A stretch of 33,982 bases of DNA from IMG/VR virus record IMGVR_UViG_3300037847_003385, positions 1 through 33,982 of that record; one strand, 5' to 3'. A program made the translations under genes and the position numbers. Below, piece by piece: positions 6,382 through 12,493 of this stretch (positions are counted from its first letter, which is position 1; each line of letters opens with the position of its first letter). This stretch comes from a virus. The notes beneath the pieces are model-generated. The model saw nothing but the letters and a program-made list of their open reading frames with translations, did not search any database and had not been told where the DNA came from.

Positions 6382-6752
6382 TTCTTCAGCCCCTTGATTC
6401 CGCGCAGCCCAAAGCTGGCAGCGATTGATGCGTACATGGCCCATTGAAACCAGTCCGGTGTGGTGGCCAATACCTCGAACCCACGATCTACATACGGTTG
6501 CAGGGGAGGGATGAAGCACATGGCAATGATGGCTATGAACAGGATCGTCCAGGCTTCATCCTTCCAGCTATCCTTGCTGGCCTCGGCCATGATCTTTTCC
6601 CAGCCGGCCTCATGGGTAGCCGCCACCTTCATCACCTCGGCTTCGGCCTCTGCCTTGGCCACCTTCACCCTAGACTGAGCTGCCTTTTCATCTGCCTTGC
6701 CCTTCAGCCAAGAGCCGGCAAGGTCGCCCAAGATCGGCAGAAACTGCATCAT
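6378..6752 (-). CDS. Holin, GTA_holin_3TM-like
   Basis: 124 aa. A charged Ala/Glu/Lys helix (residues about 18-60) leads to the family's characteristic SWKDEAW motif and then a membrane span (about 68-84, WTILFIAIIAMCFIPPL) and a second one (about 101-117). This arrangement matches the holin family first named from gene transfer agents of alphaproteobacteria. Holins form timed holes in the inner membrane that release the endolysin. It lies directly upstream of the endolysin with a 4-bp overlap. Confidence 0.8.
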   Translation of the reverse strand: MMQFLPILGDLAGSWLKGKADEKAAQSRVKVAKAEAEAEVMKVAATHEAGWEKIMAEASKDSWKDEAWTILFIAIIAMCFIPPLQPYVDRGFEVLATTPDWFQWAMYASIAASFGLRGIKGLKK

Positions 6753-6955
6753 TTGCCTGTCCTGCTATTCACATAAAGACCAAACCAAGCCGCGCCAGCT
6801 CCGACGATCACACTGACAAATCCGGCCTGCGCGTTGTTGGGAGCTTCGAGCCCCATAAACCAAGAGCATGTCTGGTAGAACACCACCATGTAACTCAAGA
6901 TCAGAAGCCGGGGAACAATGCGCCAAGCATCTAGGCGCTCTGGTGTCAAACTCAT
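6749..6955 (-). CDS. Small two-span membrane protein, holin-like
   Basis: 68 aa with two hydrophobic spans (residues about 13-34 and 44-62). The second, GFVSVIVGAGAAWFGLYVNS, resembles small lysis-cassette membrane proteins of other phages. It overlaps both neighbours by 4 bp, inside the lysis operon. It could be the true holin, an antiholin, or an accessory to the GTA-type holin. Confidence 0.7.
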   Translation of the reverse strand: MSLTPERLDAWRIVPRLLILSYMVVFYQTCSWFMGLEAPNNAQAGFVSVIVGAGAAWFGLYVNSRTGK

Positions 6956-7647
6956 TGGATTGCCTCCTTAATTGCGTCTAGCGTTTCTCTAAGGGTCAGC
7001 GGCGGGTCTTTGTTTGGCTCGTAGACGCATTGATAGGTTGTCGGCATCCATTCACCAGGCATGTAGCTCACCGACTCTGTGGTGTTATTGGCTCCCCGAT
7101 ACAGGCACACCCGCTGCCCTCCAATCATCTCGCAGCCGGCTAGCCGGCACGGCACATAAGTGCGCTCACTTGCCATCGCCATCCAGGCCGTTAAACCGAC
7201 GACCACAATGACGATCAGAACAGCGAAAACAATAAAGACGACCCACATGTTTTCGACCATCTCGGCCCGTTGCTTTGCTCGGAGCTGCTTCTGCCGTTGC
7301 TCTTCTTCCCTCTGCGCCTTCAGCCGCCGCTGATGTTCCTGCTTGATGCCGGCGAATGTGCCGTGGCCGAACCTCATGTCGATCAGCACCTGCATTTCAT
7401 ACAGGGCTTCCTCGGCCAGCTTCTTGTCTATGGCTTCCGACGCCGCTGATCCCAGGCTGTCGAAGTTGCTGAACCCGCTGGCCTTTTTTGCCGCCTGCTT
7501 CTGAACCTGTGAGTGGCCGGTCAGCAAGCTGTCGAGCTGGGACGCTATATCTCGAACGTCTTTAGCTGTCCCTATCGCCGACTTGATGCCATCGACACTG
7601 GCCTTGACCAGGGCTATGCCGGCCAGAGCTGTGCTTATCGGTTCCAC
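6952..7647 (-). CDS. Single-pass membrane protein with Cys-rich C-terminal domain
   Basis: 231 aa. The N-terminal half is an Ala-rich helical domain (ALVKASVDGIKSAIGTAKDV, residues 12-31) and a long charged coiled-coil-like helix (about 103-130). One membrane span follows (about 134-157, MWVVFIVFAVLIVIVVVGL), then a ~70-residue domain with four cysteines (C167, C172, C181, C207) that could form disulfides if periplasmic. No family named with confidence; similar proteins occur in lysis cassettes of marine podoviruses. The coiled coil plus membrane anchor might suggest a spanin-like role, but topology would be unusual. Overlaps the next gene by 4 bp. Confidence 0.72.
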   Translation of the reverse strand: MEPISTALAGIALVKASVDGIKSAIGTAKDVRDIASQLDSLLTGHSQVQKQAAKKASGFSNFDSLGSAASEAIDKKLAEEALYEMQVLIDMRFGHGTFAGIKQEHQRRLKAQREEEQRQKQLRAKQRAEMVENMWVVFIVFAVLIVIVVVGLTAWMAMASERTYVPCRLAGCEMIGGQRVCLYRGANNTTESVSYMPGEWMPTTYQCVYEPNKDPPLTLRETLDAIKEAIQ

Positions 7648-7818
7648 CTACCCCCTCATTAAGACCGTCAAAAGCAGCACAATGGTCGTGCCGGCGCTCC
7701 CCACAAGGACAGCTTCCAGGCGCTTCACTCGGCTCAACAGTTCAATGAACCGCTCCTGACTAAGGGCTGTCAGTGTATCCAGTTCAGCCTTAACGCTAAC
7801 GACGGTGGGCTTACTCAC
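7648..7818 (-). CDS. 56-aa membrane peptide, GTG start
   Basis: Starts at GTG 7818-7816, overlapping the TGA of the upstream 35-aa gene (GTGA), with AAGG about 12 bases upstream. The product is a coiled-coil-like helix (VKAELDTLTALSQERFIELL) ending in a hydrophobic segment (SAGTTIVLLLTVLM, residues 41-54). It resembles a small tail-anchored protein and ends one base before the 231-aa gene starts. Good gene spacing on both sides supports it. Function unknown; it may help the lysis proteins. Confidence 0.65.
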   Translation of the reverse strand: MSKPTVVSVKAELDTLTALSQERFIELLSRVKRLEAVLVGSAGTTIVLLLTVLMRG

Positions 7819-7922
7819 TTCTTCTTACCTTTCGCCTTTTTTGCCGGCGCTTTCTTCACAGCCTTTGGAGCCGGCGACGACTTGGGCTTCAGCTTCGGGT
7901 TCAAGTCATAGATGTGTGCCAT
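7815..7922 (-). CDS. 35-aa lysine/proline/alanine-rich peptide
   Basis: Starts at ATG 7922 with GGAG eight bases upstream. The N-terminus (MAHIYDLNPKLKPK) is followed by a tail of Lys, Ala and Pro (KKAPAKKAKGKKK), similar in composition to histone H1 tails. The stop overlaps the next start (GTGA). Tiny KPAKK-rich proteins of this kind are seen in other marine-type phages; none has a proven role. A dispersed regulatory element lies 36 bp upstream. Confidence 0.65.
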   Translation of the reverse strand: MAHIYDLNPKLKPKSSPAPKAVKKAPAKKAKGKKK

Positions 7923-7957
7923 CAGCTTTCTCCAGATTGTAATCAGAAACAGTTTCA

Positions 7958-7980
7958 AACGTCTGGTCATTGTACAATCA
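7958..7980 (+). promoter_or_regulatory. Dispersed element copy 5, upstream of lysis genes
   Basis: Core reads ACGTCTGGTCATTGTACAAT, one of the best copies. It lies between the 71-aa gene (stop at 7990) and the lysis operon start (7922). Orientation is opposite to transcription. On the minus strand it gives TTGTAC followed 17 bp later by a poor -10 (AACTGT), so an operator or binding site is a better reading than a promoter. Confidence 0.6.
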
Positions 7981-7989
7981 TCTCAAAAA

Positions 7990-8205
7990 TCACCACGGCC
8001 TCGCCTCGTTTAGTGTTTCTTGATCTGCATCTGACAAAACGAAAGCAGTTTCACCTGCTGCCTTGCGGCGTTCGTACTCATCGCGGTGCAAGGTTATGAC
8101 CACACTTATGTAATCGGCGTGTTCCTCGAAGAGGTTCGCATTTAGCTGTTTGTGAAGTGGAGCAAAAGAAAACACTGACGCTTCACATTCGGATTTCAGG
8201 CTCAT
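7990..8205 (-). CDS. Hypothetical protein
   Basis: 71 aa from ATG 8205, with GGAG seven bases upstream; a TTG two codons earlier (8211) is less likely. No family recognised. The product is acidic and helical, with a central beta-like stretch (YISVVITLHRDEYERRKAAG). It lies between the distal fibre gene and the lysis operon. It might be a fibre accessory or chaperone by position; this is inference. Confidence 0.6.
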   Translation of the reverse strand: MSLKSECEASVFSFAPLHKQLNANLFEEHADYISVVITLHRDEYERRKAAGETAFVLSDADQETLNEARPW

Positions 8206-8217
8206 CTTCAATCTCCG

Positions 8218-10317
8218 TTAGTTCAAATTCAAATAGCCGACGCCAGTGACCGGACCCGTGTGGGTGGCAATTGTGACTTGTTCGCCAGTAAATGAACCAG
8301 TGCTGCTACCCGCCAGGGTATAGGTTTGACCTGCGCCACTGCCTTGATAGGTCGGGTTGATGTTCAATTTTGCCGATTGAATGGCGATGCTACTGCTACT
8401 GCCGAGGTCGATTTGGATGTACCACCCGCTGTACGGGCCAGTAGCAAGGTTCCACCAACCACTCGATGTTGCGAAACTGTCGAAAGCTTTCCACGGTTCA
8501 TAGGTTCCGTAATGACCGGATGACGAAGCAACGTATGGGCTTGGGGTTGTGTTTGAACTCAGGGTCGCCGGATAGTTATTACCTGATTGGCCAAGGCTCG
8601 TGTAAAGCGATATGTCGCGTACGTAAGTCATGTTGGTAGCGCCTGTGCCTGTAAGCCGGTAATAGCGACGTATTGGGAAAGACGTTGCCGTAAAAGTTTG
8701 GGTGGCAAAATCACTTTCGAGGTCACCGAAATCTTGTGTCTTGACCCGCAAAATTAGGTTCACACCAGTCGTAGTCTGCGACCAGCTAAGAGTGTTCCCA
8801 GACTTTGTAATATTAGCGTTAGTGACAAGCGTGGTTGTATTCGTTGGGTCTCGTACTTCCGCGTAATACGCCGGCTGGTCATAGGTCCCGCTCGATGGCG
8901 TTATTGTTGCGGTACGGTTGCCAATGTAGGTGCTGCTGTCGATTGAAATCGAAGGCGCAACGGAAATGCCTAGATTGGTGTTCTGCCATTCGCCAGCCGT
9001 TGAGTTGTATTTCAGCAGGTCGTTGTTTTGTACTGACGAGATGGTGACATCACTCAAGCCGGTCAGATTGGTAGCACCACCGCCACCACCGCCTGACTGC
9101 GCCACCCATGCATAATCTGACCCATTGTAACTAAGAACCTCATTGGCACTGGCTGAACTGAGGTTTAGATGCGTGTCTACGTCCGAGTTGGCATAGCTGC
9201 CACCACTTCCGCTAGAAGCAAACGTGATAGTGTCCGTCGAAGCGTCGGTCGTAATCGTCATGTTTGACCCAGCGACATAAGTCAGGGTGTCTGTGCTACT
9301 GTCTGCAACGACGTTAGACTGCCCACTGACAGCGATGGTCTTGAAGCTGTCGCTAGCACTGCCGCCACCACCACTGCCGATACCTAAATCGGACGGGGTT
9401 ATCTTTTTGAGCACCCCGCCGTCATTTATTAGCACATGGTCCGCATCGCTTGAGCTTGTTGTCGTAGCGGGAGCATCTGCGTTGGCAGTGCCTATTAGAG
9501 TGCCAGTAACGGACGGCAGTGTGGAGGTCACGTTGCCTGTAAAGTCGGCGTGTGCAGGAGCCTTCAACCCGGCATAGTGAGCATTGCTGCTTTCACAATA
9601 CAGACGAACCTCAGACTGCGTACCACCGTTCTTCAAGTCGATAACGCCGTTGTTGAGGACTACCCCTCCTGTCTCTTCAACCACCGCTGTGCCGGTGAGA
9701 TTTGGCAGGGTGATTGTTTGGTCGCCGCTAGGAGTTGCAGCCTTCAGGTATTGGTATGTGTTATTGGAGGTGTTTCTCCATGCAACCGTGTAAGTGGGGC
9801 TATTGAGGATGTAACCAGTGTTTGAGTAAATACCGAGACTGGAGACAGTCATTTTATCGCTACCGTAAACACCAATATCGACGCCGGCATTGTTCCTCAT
9901 GTTTATATAATGTGGCTGGGTTCCCTTAGTCTGGATTGAAATCCCGTCAGTGCCGTTAACTGTGGCTGTGGTGTTACGGATAAAGAGCGTCTGTGCATCC
10001 GCGCCTACATGGTCAATGTAAGAGTTAGACCCGTCGTGATAAAACTCGAGGTCACCGCCGGTTCCTGCGATGAGCTTGTCGTTGTCAGCTAGGTCAATGT
10101 CGTTGCCATTGGATTGTAGGTCGCCGCCAAGCTCCGGGCTGGTGTCATCAACTACATCCCCACCAGTGCCAGAGATTTCCTTGATGGAATTATCCGTATG
10201 CTTCGTAAACAGCTTGGCGTCGGCGGTGTTAATCGCCAGTTCTCCCACCTCCAGGTCAGATGCGGACGGCGTGTCAGAGGCAGTGCTAGACCGCTTGAGC
10301 TTGATCGTACTTGCCAT
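8218..10317 (-). CDS. Tail fibre/receptor-binding protein with discoidin-like C-terminus
   Basis: 699 aa, AAGGAAGG upstream. Residues 1-50 (MASTIKLKRSS...GELAINTADAKLF) form a small head domain shared with the 373-aa fibre protein at 10651. The middle is low-complexity beta-structure rich in Gly, Ser, Thr and Asn, with glycine linkers at about 313-320 and 408-414 and two repeats of the LSDVTISSVQNNDLLKYN kind. Residues about 548-699 (RRYYRLTG, YEPWKAFDS, GWYIQIDLGS) look like an F5/8C discoidin fold, a sugar-binding module. It probably contacts the host surface; the head joins it to the tail through the adaptor fibre at 11789. The start overlaps the coiled-coil gene by 32 bp. Confidence 0.82.
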   Translation of the reverse strand: MASTIKLKRSSTASDTPSASDLEVGELAINTADAKLFTKHTDNSIKEISGTGGDVVDDTSPELGGDLQSNGNDIDLADNDKLIAGTGGDLEFYHDGSNSYIDHVGADAQTLFIRNTTATVNGTDGISIQTKGTQPHYINMRNNAGVDIGVYGSDKMTVSSLGIYSNTGYILNSPTYTVAWRNTSNNTYQYLKAATPSGDQTITLPNLTGTAVVEETGGVVLNNGVIDLKNGGTQSEVRLYCESSNAHYAGLKAPAHADFTGNVTSTLPSVTGTLIGTANADAPATTTSSSDADHVLINDGGVLKKITPSDLGIGSGGGGSASDSFKTIAVSGQSNVVADSSTDTLTYVAGSNMTITTDASTDTITFASSGSGGSYANSDVDTHLNLSSASANEVLSYNGSDYAWVAQSGGGGGGATNLTGLSDVTISSVQNNDLLKYNSTAGEWQNTNLGISVAPSISIDSSTYIGNRTATITPSSGTYDQPAYYAEVRDPTNTTTLVTNANITKSGNTLSWSQTTTGVNLILRVKTQDFGDLESDFATQTFTATSFPIRRYYRLTGTGATNMTYVRDISLYTSLGQSGNNYPATLSSNTTPSPYVASSSGHYGTYEPWKAFDSFATSSGWWNLATGPYSGWYIQIDLGSSSSIAIQSAKLNINPTYQGSGAGQTYTLAGSSTGSFTGEQVTIATHTGPVTGVGYLNLN

Positions 10318-10651
10318 TCTTCACAACCTTCCTTTTACGTTTTGCCTTCGGCGCTTTCAGTGCGGCCAGCTCTTCCTGTGCAGCCTGCCGGTCCGCACGG
10401 GCTTCCTTCATCCCAGCTTCAAATGCATCAGCGTTAGATTTCAGCGTTGCAAAATCAGCTTGCAGATTTTTTAGTTTTTGTTTGATGTCTTCATAGTCCG
10501 TTACCATTTCGCGGAGCTTGTTGTTCTGAAGGCCCAGCATGTTCATTTTAGTTTCGCAATCAATCAGCCGCCCAAGCAGCTCACCAAGATGCTGGTCCTG
10601 GACCTTGCACTGCACCTCATGCTCAGTGCTTGTATCGTTTAGCTCTGCCAT
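10286..10651 (-). CDS. Coiled-coil protein between fibre genes
   Basis: 121 aa. A long heptad-like helix spans about residues 20-95 (LGLQNNKLREMVTDYEDIKQ, KLKNLQADFATLK) and the tail is basic (KAKRKRKVVKNGK). The start overlaps the upstream fibre stop by one base (TAATG), and the 3' end overlaps the downstream fibre start by 32 bp, so it is tightly co-translated with both. By position it may be a fibre assembly factor or a coiled-coil connector. No family recognised. Confidence 0.72.
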   Translation of the reverse strand: MAELNDTSTEHEVQCKVQDQHLGELLGRLIDCETKMNMLGLQNNKLREMVTDYEDIKQKLKNLQADFATLKSNADAFEAGMKEARADRQAAQEELAALKAPKAKRKRKVVKNGKYDQAQAV

Positions 10652-11772
10652 TAGTACGTTCCACCGTCGATTGTTTTGAAGTCGAGGGTTTGTACAGCGT
10701 TTGCGAACACGAAGGTGTCGTCCGCAGCCAGCAGCGGCAAAGTCACCGTCCTATCTGCGGCCAATTCAGAGACAGCAAAAATGTACTGATGGTTGGCACT
10801 GGTGTCGTTGATTTGTGGCGTCGTGATGACCGGGCTATTGATCGTGGGGCTGGTCAGCGTCTTGGACTCCAAAGTCTGGGTGTCCGTCGTGCCGACAATA
10901 TCGCCGCTTGGCGCGTGTTTGCCGTCAACCATATCAGCGTTCAAATTGGTGACCTTGGTGGTCGATGTAATGACCAGCGGCGCTGTACCATCGGACTGGC
11001 TAATTTCTACCTGCCCACTGAACTTTCCAAGATTACCGATAATTTGGTTCCATCTAGTGCTGGTTGTGCCGAGTGAAGAACCCAGATGTGTGGCAGGCGA
11101 CCAACCAGCAGTTGTGAGCCTTACCTCATCATTACCTGCTAGCTTAAAGTCGATGCGGTCATCAGTGTCCGCTGTAATCGACGTATCGCCATCAGCATCC
11201 AAAATTAACTCGTTGCCGTTCATGTCCAAAGACGTGGCGACTGTACCGGATGTGATTGTTGGCGAATTGATATTGCCTTCGATGTTTGCTTTGAGCGTGG
11301 CGGTGGCATGACCTGTGCCAGAGGTGTTAAGGGTTGTGGTTGGCTCTGCCTGGTTATTGGCAAACAGGATAAACTTGCCGCTGTCGCTGGCATCCCGGAC
11401 TAGGCCGGCATATTTCGTCGTCGAGCCATCAACGTATTTGCCATAAAAACCTATATCCACGCTATCGGCGGTATTGTTGTCCGCGTAACGAACCATAGGA
11501 TCATCGACAGTGACGGTTGTCGAATTGACCTCAGTCGTCGTCCCATTCACTGTGAGGTTGCCCGTGACCGTCAGGTTGCCGCTCATGGTGTCGTTAGTAT
11601 CTGAGCGAAGGAAAGCGCCTTCACCGCCGATTACGCGGATGTTGTCCGAGGCGTCACGGTAAAAGAGTTTCTGCGTGGCTTCGGTAAAGCCCAGCTCACC
11701 CTGCGCTATATCGCTGGTAGTTGGCGCATCACTGTCTGTGGTATTGCGCTTAATTTTAATTGTGCTAGCCAT
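10651..11772 (-). CDS. Tail fibre protein
   Basis: 373 aa from ATG 11772, chosen because GGAG lies eight bases upstream and it yields the MASTIK start shared with the 699-aa fibre; an ORF start at 11808 lacks support. Residues 1-45 match that protein's head domain (GELGFTEATQKLFYRD). The rest is repetitive beta structure typical of fibres (LTVTGNLTVNGTT, TLESKTLTSPTINSPVIT). It ends in IDGGTY, almost the same terminal hexapeptide as the 222-aa adaptor fibre (IDAGTY). Probably a trimeric fibre or a sheath on the adaptor. Confidence 0.8.
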   Translation of the reverse strand: MASTIKIKRNTTDSDAPTTSDIAQGELGFTEATQKLFYRDASDNIRVIGGEGAFLRSDTNDTMSGNLTVTGNLTVNGTTTEVNSTTVTVDDPMVRYADNNTADSVDIGFYGKYVDGSTTKYAGLVRDASDSGKFILFANNQAEPTTTLNTSGTGHATATLKANIEGNINSPTITSGTVATSLDMNGNELILDADGDTSITADTDDRIDFKLAGNDEVRLTTAGWSPATHLGSSLGTTSTRWNQIIGNLGKFSGQVEISQSDGTAPLVITSTTKVTNLNADMVDGKHAPSGDIVGTTDTQTLESKTLTSPTINSPVITTPQINDTSANHQYIFAVSELAADRTVTLPLLAADDTFVFANAVQTLDFKTIDGGTY

Positions 11773-11788
11773 ATCCTTTACTCCTTGT

Positions 11789-12457
11789 TCAGTAGGTTCC
11801 GGCGTCAATCTCTTGACTGTAGACCCATGCGTCGTCAGCCGTTGAGAACTTGATTAAATCGCCGTCGGAAGGGGCCGTTGTCGGCGTTCCCTTAGTGCCT
11901 ATTGTCCCGCCTTCGGCCGGCGTAACCGCTTCGGGATTTCCTGTTGTTTCGTTGAAACTAAGAACCTTGCCCTTCCGGCTATCCTTCTCGGGAAGGGTCA
12001 TATCAATGTCGGTCGGATCAAACTTCGGTGCAGTAAGGGCGCGGCTGGCAGCTTCCTCGCGCTCAGCCATCTGCATCGTCACCGTGTCAAAATCTGCTTC
12101 CAAAGACGCAGCAGTAATGTTGCCGCCGGCGGTGTAGACGCTAGTCCGGGCCAGAGCTATGTCAGAGATGATCGTGACAACCTGGTTTTGAGTTGGCCGG
12201 TGGTCAATGCCGGCACCTGAGTCATGCCTGAACTTGACGACGCATGTGCCATCCGCAGCTATACCGTTGACGGCGCTGCCGCCGGTTGTGTCTTTAATAT
12301 CGTAATGAGTGCCTTCAGTTTTCTGCGTGCCGTCTACAAATACTTTGATGTCCGTAGTCTGGTTTGATTGAAACGCGACAGAAAACTCTTGCTGATTAGT
12401 GCTGGACACTACAGCTCGGATGCGTCTTGTCTGGTCGTTTACACTAAAGGTAGCCAT
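11789..12457 (-). CDS. T7 gp17-type tail fibre adaptor protein
   Basis: 222 aa. The N-terminal ~130 residues follow the Phage_T7_tail head domain that attaches fibres to the tail tube: TRRIRAVVSSTNQQEFSVAF, TDIKVFVDGT, HYDI, then a positively charged turn and IALARTSVYTAGGNITAASL, DFDTVTMQMAERE. Residues after about 140 are a short linker ending in IDAGTY. It lacks the long shaft of T7 gp17, so it likely serves as a docking piece for the two MASTIK-type fibres encoded just downstream. Confidence 0.88.
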   Translation of the reverse strand: MATFSVNDQTRRIRAVVSSTNQQEFSVAFQSNQTTDIKVFVDGTQKTEGTHYDIKDTTGGSAVNGIAADGTCVVKFRHDSGAGIDHRPTQNQVVTIISDIALARTSVYTAGGNITAASLEADFDTVTMQMAEREEAASRALTAPKFDPTDIDMTLPEKDSRKGKVLSFNETTGNPEAVTPAEGGTIGTKGTPTTAPSDGDLIKFSTADDAWVYSQEIDAGTY

Positions 12458-12470
12458 TTCCTAAGTCTTC

Positions 12471-12490
12471 CCTTTGGTATTTGTACATCA
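12471..12490 (+). promoter_or_regulatory. Dispersed element copy 6
   Basis: Core reads CTTTGGTATTTGTACATC, in the 36-bp gap between the 972-aa ejection protein and the fibre adaptor gene. The arms CTTTG and CAAAG (12472-12492) also form a small inverted repeat. It is weaker at the 5' end than the other copies. Confidence 0.5.
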
Positions 12491-12493
12491 AAG

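Noticed and set aside
7958-7980. Dispersed element read as a simple sigma70 promoter
   Set aside because: Most copies lack a -10 hexamer at 16-18 bp on either strand and they face either direction relative to the genes.
8218-10317. Glycine-rich and Ser/Thr-rich DNA repeats in the fibre gene as a CRISPR or minisatellite
   Set aside because: They are degenerate codon runs for fibre linkers with no regular spacing or conserved unit.
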